A stretch of DNA of 64,000 nucleotides from an uncultured Porphyromonadaceae bacterium (GCA_937921035.1 CALEUL010000025.1:12619-76618); one strand, 5' to 3'; positions 33,359-43,015 are shown, counted from the stretch's first letter. Translations and numbers: made by a program. Notes: a model not told the origin generated them from the letters alone.

Positions 33359-36300
33359 ATGAAAAAATTCAATGAATATTCCGGTCTGAATCTCTCCGAC
33401 CTCAACAAGGAGATATTAGCCAAATGGAACTCCGACAACCTCTTCCGCCGCAGCGTAGCACTGCGCGAAGGTGCCCCGTCCTTTGTATTCTATGAAGGAC
33501 CACCCTCCGCAAACGGTATGCCGGGAATCCACCATGTGATGGCCCGCACCATCAAGGACCTTTTCTGCCGTTACAAAACCATGCAGGGCTTCCAGGTGCA
33601 GCGAAAAGCCGGCTGGGACACCCACGGGCTGCCCGTGGAACTCGGCGTTGAAAAATCGCTCGGCATAACCAAGGAAGACATCGGCAAAAAGATTACCGTT
33701 GACGAATATAACGCCGCCTGCCGCCGCGAGGTGATGAAATATACAAAGGAGTGGGAAACCCTCACCAATATGATGGGCTACTGGGTAGACACCACCGACC
33801 CCTATATCACCTACGACAACCGGTACATAGAAACCGTATGGTGGCTTCTCGCCCAGCTCTACAGCAAGGACCTGCTGTACAAAGGATACACAATCCAGCC
33901 CTATTCGCCTGCCGCCGGCACCGGCCTGAGCTCGCACGAGCTTAACCAGCCAGGATGCTACCGCGACGTAAAAGACACCACCTGCATAGCGCAGTTCACT
34001 ATAACAGACCCCATCGAGGCGATGAAAGGGTGGGGAACACCCGTAATGCTGGCATGGACCACCACACCGTGGACCTTGCCCTCGAACACGGCACTGGCAG
34101 TAGGCCCCGCTATCAAATACTGCATCGTTCGCACCTACAATCCCTATTCCGGCAAACCGATGACCGCCGTGGCCGCCGAAGCGCTCATGCCGACCCTCTT
34201 CAACCCCAAAGGCAGCGAAATAGCCCTTGAGGACTACAAGCAGGGCGACAAGATTGTGCCGTATCGTGTTGTCGCCACCGTTACCGGCAACGACCTCGTT
34301 GGCATGCACTACATGCAGCTTCTGCCTTGGGTTAACCCCGGAGAAGGCGCATTCCGCGTAATCCCCGGCGATTATGTTACCACCGAAGACGGTACCGGCA
34401 TAGTCCATATCGCCGGCACTTTCGGCGCCGACGACTTGCGCGTGAGCAAGCAGGCCGGCATACCGCCACTGCACCTTATCGACCGCGACGGCAAAATCCG
34501 CCCGATGGTAGACCTCTCCGGACGTTTCTACCGCATAGAGGACCTCGACCCCGAGTTTGTGAAAAACATGGTCGATACGGAAGAATACAGCAAGTGGGCC
34601 GGACGCTACGTAAAGAACGCCTACGACCCCGAAGCAACGGACACCACCGAAACGCTCGACGTTGCCATCTGCATGGACCTCAAGGCCTCCGGCAAGGCAT
34701 TCCGCATAGAAAAGCACGTACACAACTACCCGCACTGCTGGCGCACCGACAAGCCCGTGCTCTATTATCCGCTTGACAGCTGGTTTATCCGTTCCAGCGC
34801 CGCTCGCCAGCGCATGATGGAACTTAACGATACAATTCAGTGGAAGCCCGCCTCTACCGGCTCGGGCCGTTTCGGCAAATGGCTGGAGAACCTACAGGAC
34901 TGGAACCTGTCGCGCAGCCGCTTCTGGGGCACACCTCTGCCTATCTGGCGCACCGAAAACGGCGCCGAAGAAATATGCATCGACAGCGTGCAGACTCTCT
35001 GGGACGAGATAGAAAAATCTGTCGCCGCCGGCATCATGAAATCCAATCCGTTTAAGGACAAAGGTTTTGTTCCCGGCGATTATTCGAAAGAGAACTACGC
35101 CAAGATAGACCTGCACCGCCCGTACGTTGACGATATCGTTCTTGTGAGCGCCACGGGCAAGCCTATGACCCGCGAGACCGACCTTATCGACGTATGGTTC
35201 GACAGCGGTTCCATGCCATATGCCCAGCTTCACTATCCCTTCGAGAACAAGGAAGCTGTCGATTCCGGCCGAATGTTCCCCGCCGACTTCATCGCCGAGG
35301 GCGTCGACCAGACACGCGGCTGGTTCTACACCCTCCACGCCATCGGCACAATGGCTTTCGACTCCCGCGCCTTCAAGGCCGTTATTTCCAACGGTCTTGT
35401 GCTTGACAAGAACGGCGAGAAAATGTCCAAACGCAAAGGCAACGCCGTAGATCCTTTCGAGACAATAGAGAAATACGGTTCGGACCCCCTGCGCTGGTAC
35501 ATGATTTCGTGCTCGTCGCCCTGGGACAACCTGAAATACGACAGCGAAGGCGTAGAGGAAGTAGCCCGCAAGTTCTTCTCCACGCTCTCCAACACCTACA
35601 ACTTCTTTGCCATGTACGCCAACGTAGACGGTTTCAGCGGCGAGGAACAGCAGGTACCCGTAAGCAAGCGCCCCGAGATAGACCGCTGGATACTCTCTCT
35701 GCTCAACAGCCTTGTAGCAACAGTAACGGCAGAGTTCGACGACTACGAACCCACCCGCGGCGTGCGCGCCATCAGTGCCTTCGTGCTCGACAATCTTTCC
35801 AACTGGTATGTGCGCCTCAACCGCAAGCGCTTCTGGAGCCGCGGTCTCGACCAGGACAAACTTGCCGCATACCAGACCCTGTATACCTGCCTGCTCACCG
35901 TGGCCAAGCTTATGGCGCCAGTAAGCCCGTTCTTCAGCGACAGGCTCTACCGCGACCTCACCCACTGCAGCAGCGGCAACTCGGTACACCTGGCCGACTT
36001 CCCCAAGGCCGACAACCCGCTTATCGACAAAGCACTTGAACAGCGTATGGACATAGCCCAGCGCCTTACCTCGCTTGTTCTCTCGCTGCGCAAGAAGGCC
36101 AACATAAAGGTACGTCAGCCGCTGGCCAAGATGCTCGTGCCTTCGTCGTCGGACGAGCTTTCGGCCATCGTCAAGGCCGTTACGCCCATCGTGGCAGCGG
36201 AAGTCAACGTGAAAGCCATAGAGATTGTCAACGCCGACAACGAGGTATTCGTAAAACGCGTGGTTCCCGATTTCAAGAAACTCGGACCCAAGTTCGGCAA

Positions 36301-36772
36301 AAAGATGAAAGCCGCCGCCGAGATTATAAAAGCCCTCGACCGCAAGCAGATAGCCGAACTCGAAGCCAAGGGAAGCATCGCCATTGACGTTGACGGCGAA
36401 ACAACGGCCGTAGACCTCGCGGACGTAAAAGTGATTTCCGAGGACATGGACGGCTGGCTCGTAGCCAACGACGGCGACCTCACCGTAGCCCTCGACATAG
36501 AAATAAGCCCGGCCCTTTTCCGCGAAGGCCTCGCCCGCGAGATAATCAATCGCGTGCAGAACATCCGCAAGAAGCGCGACTACGACATTACCGACCATAT
36601 CAACATCCAGTTCCTCCCCTGTCCGGAGATAGAACCTGTGATTGCTGAATATGGTGAATATATTGCCACCCAGGTACTGGCCGACGGCATCGTTATCGAC
36701 GGCAAGGACGGCGAAGTAGAGATTCTCGACATCGACGACCTGAAGCTCGGCATAATCATTACCCCGGCATAA
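33359..36772 (+). CDS. ileS: Isoleucine-tRNA ligase
   Basis: This 1137-residue class I synthetase charges tRNA-Ile. The HIGH-like motif appears in PPSANGMPGIHH (about 46-57), the CP1 editing domain follows (TTPWTLPSNTALAVG and GTGIVHIAGTFGADD), and the KMSKR motif is in GEKMSKRKGNAVDPFE near residues 685-700. The anticodon-binding domain starts near 760. Length fits the Bacteroidota form with its long C-terminal part. The start ATG at 33359 is preceded by the hairpin above. The gene leads into a compact downstream run. Confidence 0.98.
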   Translation: MKKFNEYSGLNLSDLNKEILAKWNSDNLFRRSVALREGAPSFVFYEGPPSANGMPGIHHVMARTIKDLFCRYKTMQGFQVQRKAGWDTHGLPVELGVEKSLGITKEDIGKKITVDEYNAACRREVMKYTKEWETLTNMMGYWVDTTDPYITYDNRYIETVWWLLAQLYSKDLLYKGYTIQPYSPAAGTGLSSHELNQPGCYRDVKDTTCIAQFTITDPIEAMKGWGTPVMLAWTTTPWTLPSNTALAVGPAIKYCIVRTYNPYSGKPMTAVAAEALMPTLFNPKGSEIALEDYKQGDKIVPYRVVATVTGNDLVGMHYMQLLPWVNPGEGAFRVIPGDYVTTEDGTGIVHIAGTFGADDLRVSKQAGIPPLHLIDRDGKIRPMVDLSGRFYRIEDLDPEFVKNMVDTEEYSKWAGRYVKNAYDPEATDTTETLDVAICMDLKASGKAFRIEKHVHNYPHCWRTDKPVLYYPLDSWFIRSSAARQRMMELNDTIQWKPASTGSGRFGKWLENLQDWNLSRSRFWGTPLPIWRTENGAEEICIDSVQTLWDEIEKSVAAGIMKSNPFKDKGFVPGDYSKENYAKIDLHRPYVDDIVLVSATGKPMTRETDLIDVWFDSGSMPYAQLHYPFENKEAVDSGRMFPADFIAEGVDQTRGWFYTLHAIGTMAFDSRAFKAVISNGLVLDKNGEKMSKRKGNAVDPFETIEKYGSDPLRWYMISCSSPWDNLKYDSEGVEEVARKFFSTLSNTYNFFAMYANVDGFSGEEQQVPVSKRPEIDRWILSLLNSLVATVTAEFDDYEPTRGVRAISAFVLDNLSNWYVRLNRKRFWSRGLDQDKLAAYQTLYTCLLTVAKLMAPVSPFFSDRLYRDLTHCSSGNSVHLADFPKADNPLIDKALEQRMDIAQRLTSLVLSLRKKANIKVRQPLAKMLVPSSSDELSAIVKAVTPIVAAEVNVKAIEIVNADNEVFVKRVVPDFKKLGPKFGKKMKAAAEIIKALDRKQIAELEAKGSIAIDVDGETTAVDLADVKVISEDMDGWLVANDGDLTVALDIEISPALFREGLAREIINRVQNIRKKRDYDITDHINIQFLPCPEIEPVIAEYGEYIATQVLADGIVIDGKDGEVEILDIDDLKLGIIITPA

Positions 36773-36788
36773 ATTTATGAAACATAGC

Positions 36789-36811
36789 GCCGCCGGCCTT
36801 GAGCCGGCGGC
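36789..36811. promoter_or_regulatory. GC-rich hairpin in the ileS/dksA-like gap
   Basis: GCCGCCGGC (36789-36797) and GCCGGCGGC (36803-36811) form a perfect 9-bp stem with loop CTTGA, 13 bases before the ATG of the next gene. No T run follows, so it is more likely a processing or attenuation hairpin, or a short repeat, than a terminator. Confidence 0.5.
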
Positions 36812-36824
36812 ATATCACCACACC

Positions 36825-37205
36825 ATGAGCGAACAAGTTAGATATTCCGACGAAGAACTCGAGGAGTTCCGCCAACTCATACTCTCCAAACTCGAAAGCG
36901 CCACCGCGCTCTACGAAGAGTTGTGCGCTTCGTTGCGCAACAACGAAGGGAACGACACCGCCGACACTTCGCCCACATTCAAGGCGCTGGAAGAAGGCGC
37001 CAATGTGTTCGAGCGGGAAGCCAACGCCCGTCTGGCCGACCGTCAGCGCAAATTCATAGAACACCTCCGCGCCGCACTCGTACGCATCGATAACAAGACA
37101 TACGGCATCTGCCGCGCAACCGGCAAACTCATACCCAAGGAACGCCTGCGCGCCGTGCCTCACGCCACCCTCTGTGTAGAGGAGAAAAACAATCCGAATC
37201 ATTGA
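36825..37205 (+). CDS. TraR/DksA-type zinc-finger-like regulator
   Basis: This 126-residue protein has an N-terminal coiled coil (about 10-75: YSDEELEEFRQLILSKLESA and on), an acidic stretch with NEGNDTADTSPTFKALEEGANV, and a C-terminal DksA-like globular part (ALVRIDNKTYGICRATGKLIPKERLRAVPHATLCVEEK). Only two Cys of the four-Cys zinc finger remain (YGICRATG and ATLCVEE), as in the Cys-poor Bacteroidota form. DksA-like proteins bind the RNA polymerase secondary channel. Start chosen at 36825; an in-frame ATG at 36777 would run through the GC hairpin. Its stop overlaps lspA. Confidence 0.9.
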   Translation: MSEQVRYSDEELEEFRQLILSKLESATALYEELCASLRNNEGNDTADTSPTFKALEEGANVFEREANARLADRQRKFIEHLRAALVRIDNKTYGICRATGKLIPKERLRAVPHATLCVEEKNNPNH

Positions 37206-37873
37206 GCACACCTGTTCACGACACTGCGCGCTCCCGCCGGATGACACTCGTCGCCTGGCTGGTGATCGGCGCGATAATTATTATCGACCAGATTGTAAAA
37301 ATCTGGATCAAGACACACTTCTACCTCAACGAGGACTACGAGATATTCCCGTGGTTCCACATTCACTTTATCCAGAACAACGGCATGGCCTTCGGCATGG
37401 AGCTGTTCAGCAAATATGCGCTGACGTTCTTCCGAATGGGCCTGTTCGGTTTCCTGATATGGTACATCTGCCGCCTGTGCAAAACGGCGAAGGTACCGTA
37501 CGGCTACCTTGTGAGCGTGGCGCTTATCGCCGCCGGCGCATTCGGCAACATTGTGGACTGCGTCATATACGGCGAGATATTCACCAATCCGTATCCTCCC
37601 GAAGTTGCATCCGTGGTACCCTGGGGCGAGGGCTATGGCACCATATTCCAGGGACTTGTTGTTGACATGTTCTATTTCCCGCTGTTCTCGTTCTACTGGC
37701 CCGACTGGCTACCTATCGTAGGCGGACGCCTGTTTTCGTTCTTCGACCCGGTGTTCAATGTGGCCGACGCCGCAATAAGCGTGGGAATGCTGATCCTGCT
37801 AATTTTCTACTTCAACCGCCTGGAAACGACACTCGACCCCGATGAAAAGCCTGCGGATAAGCGCGATAATTAG
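37202..37873 (+). CDS. lspA: Lipoprotein signal peptidase II
   Basis: This inner-membrane aspartyl peptidase cleaves prolipoproteins before the lipidated Cys. Four membrane helices are visible. Motifs: IDQIVKIWIKTHF, FIQNNGMAFGMELF, the first catalytic Asp in GNIVDCVIYGE and the second in FNVADAAISVGM. It is 223 residues, longer than the E. coli type, with a periplasmic insertion near 125-175 typical of Bacteroidales. Start: TTG at 37202 overlaps the previous stop and gives a short basic N-terminus; ATG at 37241 is the alternative. The many lipoproteins in this window depend on this activity. Confidence 0.95.
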   Translation: MSTPVHDTARSRRMTLVAWLVIGAIIIIDQIVKIWIKTHFYLNEDYEIFPWFHIHFIQNNGMAFGMELFSKYALTFFRMGLFGFLIWYICRLCKTAKVPYGYLVSVALIAAGAFGNIVDCVIYGEIFTNPYPPEVASVVPWGEGYGTIFQGLVVDMFYFPLFSFYWPDWLPIVGGRLFSFFDPVFNVADAAISVGMLILLIFYFNRLETTLDPDEKPADKRDN

Positions 37874-38681
37874 TTTGGCCGCCCTTGTTACCTCGTGCGC
37901 GAAAGTGCCCTCCGAGGTTATCCAGCCCCACGATATGGCGCGGCTGATGGCCGACGTGCACATTGCCGAGTCGGTTATCGACATGACACCGCGCATGTCC
38001 AACTCCGATTCCATAAAGCAGGCCATAAAACAGTCGGTTTACGAACGCCACGGCGTAACCACCCCGCAGGTGGATTCGTCGCTGGCCTGGTACGGACGCA
38101 ACATAAAGTACTACATGGATGTGTACGACGAGACCATCGAGATTCTCGAGCAACGCCTCACGGAATCCGGCAACAGGATTGCCGCGGCAAACGCACTCTC
38201 GATAGCAGGCGACTCGGTGGACGTGTGGCCAAGCGCACGCCACATCACGTTCAACGACATAATGCCGTCCAAGATGATAACGTTCAGTTTCGACAGCGAC
38301 AAGAACTGGGAGCGCGGCGACAACTACACCTGGCGCGCGAAGTTCTTCAACTCGCCCGACGATTCGCAATGGGTGCTCGCAGCCGAATATTCCGACGGCT
38401 CGGTTGAATACATATCATCGAAAGTCGGCGGCGACGGATGGAAAGAAATCAAGCTTCAGACCGACTCGACCCTCACCCCCGTGCGTATTTTCGGCTATTT
38501 CAACGCCTCCAACCGCCGCGGCACATCGCTGAGGATGGACAGTCTCGAAATGGTGCGCAAGCGCGTCAATCCGGAAGACTACCACCGCCCGTACAGCGTA
38601 TTCCGCCGCAAGTTCTATCCGGAAAATAAAAAGCTGCAGGCCGACACCACGGCAACCGACACAGTTGCAACCGCACAGTGA
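37842..38681 (+). CDS. DUF4296 lipoprotein
   Basis: This 279-residue protein has a lipoprotein signal peptide (lipobox VTSC, Cys19) and a DUF4296 domain (about 22-115: PSEVIQPHDMARLMADVHIAES, then YERHGVTTPQVDSSLAWYGRN). The rest (about 120-279) is beta-rich with no recognised family. DUF4296 is common in Bacteroidota and has no known function. It starts 32 bases inside lspA, so translation is probably coupled to it. Confidence 0.85.
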   Translation: MKSLRISAIISLAALVTSCAKVPSEVIQPHDMARLMADVHIAESVIDMTPRMSNSDSIKQAIKQSVYERHGVTTPQVDSSLAWYGRNIKYYMDVYDETIEILEQRLTESGNRIAAANALSIAGDSVDVWPSARHITFNDIMPSKMITFSFDSDKNWERGDNYTWRAKFFNSPDDSQWVLAAEYSDGSVEYISSKVGGDGWKEIKLQTDSTLTPVRIFGYFNASNRRGTSLRMDSLEMVRKRVNPEDYHRPYSVFRRKFYPENKKLQADTTATDTVATAQ

Positions 38682-38869
38682 TGGAAAGATATCTGGCTCA
38701 CAAGATAATTTACCGCGGACAAACCTACCGGATGTCCGTGGTAACTTTATTTGAAAAGCCTGACGGCACCACGGAAGTAGTGATAGAACCGTTCCGCGGC
38801 GAAATTCATTCCACATCCTTCCACAGCGGCACAATAACAGTGAGCGGTAACAAGCTGATTTTTTCATGA
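38681..38869 (+). CDS. Small hypothetical protein, 62 residues
   Basis: The ATG at 38681 shares its A with the stop of the DUF4296 gene, and its own stop overlaps the next gene by 4 bases. The sequence (MERYLAHKIIYRGQTYRMSV, ending VSGNKLIFS) predicts a small all-beta protein without signal peptide. The overlaps on both sides are the main evidence that it is real. Function unknown. Confidence 0.65.
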   Translation: MERYLAHKIIYRGQTYRMSVVTLFEKPDGTTEVVIEPFRGEIHSTSFHSGTITVSGNKLIFS

Positions 38870-40599
38870 GCGTTGAAGATATGAAAAAAGCTGCCGAAAT
38901 ACTCTGCTTCCTAATTATCACGCTCCTTTGCGCCTGCTCTGAAACGCCGCACGACGCCCGCCTGACCGAAGTCGCCGCACTTGCAAACGACGAGCCACAT
39001 AAGGCTCTGGCGCTCCTGGACAGCATCGACGCCGACAGCCTTTCCGAAGCGGACCGGCACTATTTCGACTTCCTCACCGTCAAGGCATCCGACAAAGCCT
39101 ATATCGTTCACACATCCGACAGCCTGATACTCGATGTAATCGACTACTACCGCGGAAAAGACCTCTACCCCGAAGCGCTCTACTATGGGGGCCGCGTTTA
39201 CAGCGACCTCGGCGACAAGCCAACTGCACTGGAATATTTCCACCGCTCGCTCGATCTGCTGCCTTCCGATAAAGACCCGGAACTGAAAAGACGTGTGCTC
39301 AGCCAGACCGGGCGCCTGCTCCATTCCCTGTGCCTTTACGGCGAAGCCGTCTCTTTTATTGAAGCAGCGATAGAAATCAACCGTGCCATCCGGGACACTA
39401 CGCTCTTAGTATTCGACTTGGAACTTTTAGGGGTAACGTTTTTAAGAGCCGAGCAATACGAGCGCGCCGACAGCGCACTGGTTGAAAGCCTGAAACTTAA
39501 CGAAAGCCAAAACATACCATACTATATTGCGGAAGCGAATATGGAAAGGGCTGCTGCCAAATTTTATTCGAATCAGATAGACTCGGCATTGATTCTTATC
39601 CGGAATACGCCGGACCTCGTCGATCCCATGATCAGGAACAGTGCCTTAGGCTATGCGTCCACTATCTATCTGGGTGGCGGCATTCTTGATACGGCATACA
39701 TGTATTCGCACGAACTCGTATCCAACCCGGATCCGATGCACAAAGAAATAGGATACCAGAATTTGCTTTCACCCGAACTCAGGAGTTTCATCCCTCGCGA
39801 TTCTCTTGACGTATATATCAGCAACTATCAGACTATTTTAGCCACGTATTACGATGAAAACGAAAACGAGGCGGCCCTTAACCAACAGAATCTGTACAAC
39901 TACCGCTTGCATGAACTAAAAAAAGCGGAAGCCGAAAAAGCCAACAGAACACTGAAACTGTGGATTACTGTTTTTGCCGTTGTCATTGTGATAATGACCA
40001 TCGCAATACTGCTCCTTAAGATTAAAAACAAGAACAACATCATCGAGCTGCAGGCATCGCTCGAAAATATCAACAAACTGAAGCACGAACTTGCCGGATA
40101 TAACGGCAACCCCAAGGAATCCGCCGGAACAAAGACGACCGACGAAGCCTTGCCTGTGCCCGTCGTGCACAAGCGCACCGAAAGTGAATTAAGGGAACAG
40201 CTCAAAAACGAACTTCTGGCGCTGTCCGAAACCGGCGAAGAAACCCAGGCCGTTCCACAACCGATATTGTGTTCCGCCATTTATAAGACGCTGAAAAATT
40301 TGATAAGGGACAACCGGCCCATTGTGGACGAGCGCCTGTGGGAAGAACTTGAACAAACCGTGCTGCAAAGCTCGCCGCGCTTTCTGGCCAATCTGAGCCT
40401 CCTGACATCCGGCAGGCTTACATCGCTCGACATCCATACGGCGCTGATTGTGAAATGCGGATTCAAGCCTTCCGAAATGACTGTTCTGTTCGGAAGAAGC
40501 AACGGAGCAATAATCTCCCGAAGAGAAACGCTCGGTTTCAAGGTACTCGACAGGAAAATCAGCGTAAAAACCATCGACCGCATAATCCGCTTATTATAA
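38866..40599 (+). CDS. TPR lipoprotein/membrane regulator with C-terminal HTH
   Basis: This 577-residue protein has an N-terminal signal segment with LLCAC lipobox-like sequence, TPR repeats (about 40-330: EALYYGGRVYSDLGDKPTALEYFHRSL), a transmembrane helix (about 363-385), a short coiled coil, and a C-terminal region (about 440-577) ending in an HTH-like block (LTSLDIHTALIVKCGFKPSEM, then LFGRSNGAIISRRETLG). The layout parallels the PUL regulator at 8335-10062 but the sequence is different. It probably senses an envelope signal and binds DNA. It is the last gene before the AT-rich island, whose genes are possible targets (inference). Confidence 0.78.
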   Translation: MSVEDMKKAAEILCFLIITLLCACSETPHDARLTEVAALANDEPHKALALLDSIDADSLSEADRHYFDFLTVKASDKAYIVHTSDSLILDVIDYYRGKDLYPEALYYGGRVYSDLGDKPTALEYFHRSLDLLPSDKDPELKRRVLSQTGRLLHSLCLYGEAVSFIEAAIEINRAIRDTTLLVFDLELLGVTFLRAEQYERADSALVESLKLNESQNIPYYIAEANMERAAAKFYSNQIDSALILIRNTPDLVDPMIRNSALGYASTIYLGGGILDTAYMYSHELVSNPDPMHKEIGYQNLLSPELRSFIPRDSLDVYISNYQTILATYYDENENEAALNQQNLYNYRLHELKKAEAEKANRTLKLWITVFAVVIVIMTIAILLLKIKNKNNIIELQASLENINKLKHELAGYNGNPKESAGTKTTDEALPVPVVHKRTESELREQLKNELLALSETGEETQAVPQPILCSAIYKTLKNLIRDNRPIVDERLWEELEQTVLQSSPRFLANLSLLTSGRLTSLDIHTALIVKCGFKPSEMTVLFGRSNGAIISRRETLGFKVLDRKISVKTIDRIIRLL

Positions 40600-40708
40600 A
40601 CGCACTGCGCAGCCGTCAGCGATTTCCGTTATTTTTCCGTTATCGCTTTTAAGGCCTTGATTCACGTTTTTTCATAATTTCGACGATACAATAATATCAC
40701 GTTAAATT

Positions 40709-41077
40709 ATGAAAAAACTATTATCATCAATCATCATCTTATTGGCATTGTGCATTACCTGCCCGCAGGTATATTCAGGCAGCACGACAACACAAACCGT
40801 GCAATTAAGTAAGAAACCCAAACAGGTCATCCACCATAGAGGCTCCAGAATACCCGCCGGGATTGTTGTCTGTACGATCAGTACAGAAGGGATACAAATG
40901 GGCGTTGAGCCGGACGAAATTATGTCATACGAGATTTGGGATACAGACGGAGAAATCTGCATAGCATCATATACAGACGAAGCCGATTTTATAAACGCAT
41001 TATTCTCTATGGAAGGAGAATGCCAAATCCATTTTTCCACCGAGGAATATTCATATATAGGATATGTAACAATATAA
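40709..41077 (+). CDS. Small secreted protein, function unknown
   Basis: This 122-residue protein starts with a clear Sec signal peptide (about 1-23, ending near YSGS). The mature domain has alternating beta-type pattern, EDE-like acidic patches and two Cys (ICIAS, GECQIH). It ends SYIGYVTI. Base composition is AT-rich compared with the genes before 40.6 kb. No family recognised. It lies 22 bases upstream of the large lipoprotein gene and is likely cotranscribed. Confidence 0.65.
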   Translation: MKKLLSSIIILLALCITCPQVYSGSTTTQTVQLSKKPKQVIHHRGSRIPAGIVVCTISTEGIQMGVEPDEIMSYEIWDTDGEICIASYTDEADFINALFSMEGECQIHFSTEEYSYIGYVTI

Positions 41078-41099
41078 ATACCTAATAATCAAAAAAAAC

Positions 41100-42935
41100 A
41101 TGAAAACTTTATTAACACATTTATTACCATTATTGACTTTGGCTTTGTGCCTCACAGCATGCTCCGAAGATGAAATTAAAGTCAACAACCTGCCGCATGC
41201 CGGCGGCTCAAGAAGTCTCATTGCCGATGGATTCGAAGTATCTACAAGCAACCCGACACTTTTAAACAATTGGGAAAATATAAATACAATCTATATTCCC
41301 AACAAGAACAACATATTACAACATATAACAGCACCTTGGTCTGCCAATGGGCCTATAACCACCTTAGATGAGCACTTCCGTAAAGATATAAAAAAGGAAG
41401 ATGGCTGGACTATGCTGTTTCATACATTTAAAGATGCAATGTCAGACCAAGGTCAGTCTTATATGGTATTCTACAACCTTTTTACAGGAGTTTTGAAAGT
41501 TTTTTATTATAGCGATGCCATTGATGGAACAAACACTCAATGGTTTTTAAAATCCGATAAAGATAAAAACGGTAACACTCCTAAGCACAAGATGTTTTAT
41601 GTTCCGACTTATCTTAGCAAAGGAGATAATGATTCTATAAACAAATATAAAAATACCGGTTTGATGACATCCAATCAGATCAATAACAAGAATACTGGAT
41701 TAGCATACGGATGGAATGGTTTCGAGTATAAAGTTGCTCAGTACTGTTATAACGATAGCCTCGATCATGATTTTTTGATTTCAGCTCAAAACAACACTAT
41801 ATTTAATGGTCAGTTTGATGGTTACATGAGTGGAAACATAAGTGGCAAAATAAAATCAGTAACCATACCTGAAACAAAAGGGAATAATAAGGCGTCGGAT
41901 TTGAGAAATTTCATAGCAAACATGGGAGGCAATGCTGCAGAAGGTTATATTAAAGATCTTTTAGAGAATTCTAAAAGCGACTCCAACAGTAGAGGAGCTA
42001 TAGGCGGCGGGATATTGCTCGGAACTCTCAAAACGCTTGCAGGCCAAGTTGCCAACAAGGGAATAAGTGCATTGCTGAAAAAAGGATTGGGAGCTTTGTT
42101 CGGTCAAACCTCAACAGTAACAGTATATAACACCGAGTCCGATGTTAACATGACAGCTAACGATACTATTACTTTAAAAGGTGCTCTCGGTTCAACATCT
42201 GCTTCACAAGTAAAACCCATTGCCTTTAACCTCGGAGCTATACTGGACGGTAAGCCGAACGCTTCGCCCGCCAACAACTTAGTGTACAAATCACAGTCTG
42301 CATCGACAGGTGCAAAACTTTCGGATTTAGGAGTATGGTGTGTCAAAAACACACCCGTCGTACATTTCGATTTACTCAAGCCCTTCTATGCCTCAGAAAC
42401 CAACCTCGAAAATCCGTCTGACGCATTAGAAGTAAAAGGCAGCGGTATTTTTCCCACAGTACATTATGACGAGATTGATATAGAGTTTAATCCCGCAATC
42501 CGCCAATATATAACATCCTACACTGTAGACAAAAAATATTTCTTTGCAAAAATAGCAGGGCGCAGTTACCCGGAACAATACTTCTGTGCCCATCCCAACT
42601 TACAAAAAGACAAGATTTACATCGGTAAAGACAGAGTATTGTTTGATGAACCAGAATGGGGTTATATGGATAGATTCTCTGTCCTTGCCGACATGAGTGC
42701 AAGTGAGGCTAATTCTGGAACTCAGTATTATTTCAAATGGAATCTGCCTACAAACAGCGAAATGTTAGTACTTGTAACTGTCTCGATGGATATTAACTAT
42801 ATGGGCAAGCAACAGAATATTACGGAAAGTCGTATTTTTGAAGTAAAAGCATACGAGCAATTGTCAACAATACGGCATAATCCACCCTACACCATCATTC
42901 TCAATAATAATGGCGGCGGTTGGGCTTACCATTAA
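41100..42935 (+). CDS. Large AT-rich lipoprotein, function unknown
   Basis: This 611-residue protein has lipobox LTAC (Cys21) followed by SEDE, a typical surface-export start in Bacteroidota. A Gly/Ala-rich amphipathic stretch lies near residues 290-345 (IGGGILLGTLKTLAGQVANKG, then LLKKGLGALFG), which could be membrane-active or pack as a helical hairpin. The C-terminal half is beta-rich. I do not recognise the family. Of bases 41281-41340, 18 of 60 are G or C, against 33 of 60 in 51061-51120 in galE, so composition is unlike the core genes. Confidence 0.7.
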   Translation: MKTLLTHLLPLLTLALCLTACSEDEIKVNNLPHAGGSRSLIADGFEVSTSNPTLLNNWENINTIYIPNKNNILQHITAPWSANGPITTLDEHFRKDIKKEDGWTMLFHTFKDAMSDQGQSYMVFYNLFTGVLKVFYYSDAIDGTNTQWFLKSDKDKNGNTPKHKMFYVPTYLSKGDNDSINKYKNTGLMTSNQINNKNTGLAYGWNGFEYKVAQYCYNDSLDHDFLISAQNNTIFNGQFDGYMSGNISGKIKSVTIPETKGNNKASDLRNFIANMGGNAAEGYIKDLLENSKSDSNSRGAIGGGILLGTLKTLAGQVANKGISALLKKGLGALFGQTSTVTVYNTESDVNMTANDTITLKGALGSTSASQVKPIAFNLGAILDGKPNASPANNLVYKSQSASTGAKLSDLGVWCVKNTPVVHFDLLKPFYASETNLENPSDALEVKGSGIFPTVHYDEIDIEFNPAIRQYITSYTVDKKYFFAKIAGRSYPEQYFCAHPNLQKDKIYIGKDRVLFDEPEWGYMDRFSVLADMSASEANSGTQYYFKWNLPTNSEMLVLVTVSMDINYMGKQQNITESRIFEVKAYEQLSTIRHNPPYTIILNNNGGGWAYH

Positions 42936-43015
42936 TATGAATCAAAACAACAGAGCAACCGCATCAAAAGCCGGATGTGATGGAGGATGTTGCAGAACCT
43001 GACTATTCCAATAAC

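Noticed and set aside
34892..36598. 568-codon minus-strand open frame opposite ileS
   Set aside because: Same reason; ileS is unambiguous on the other strand.
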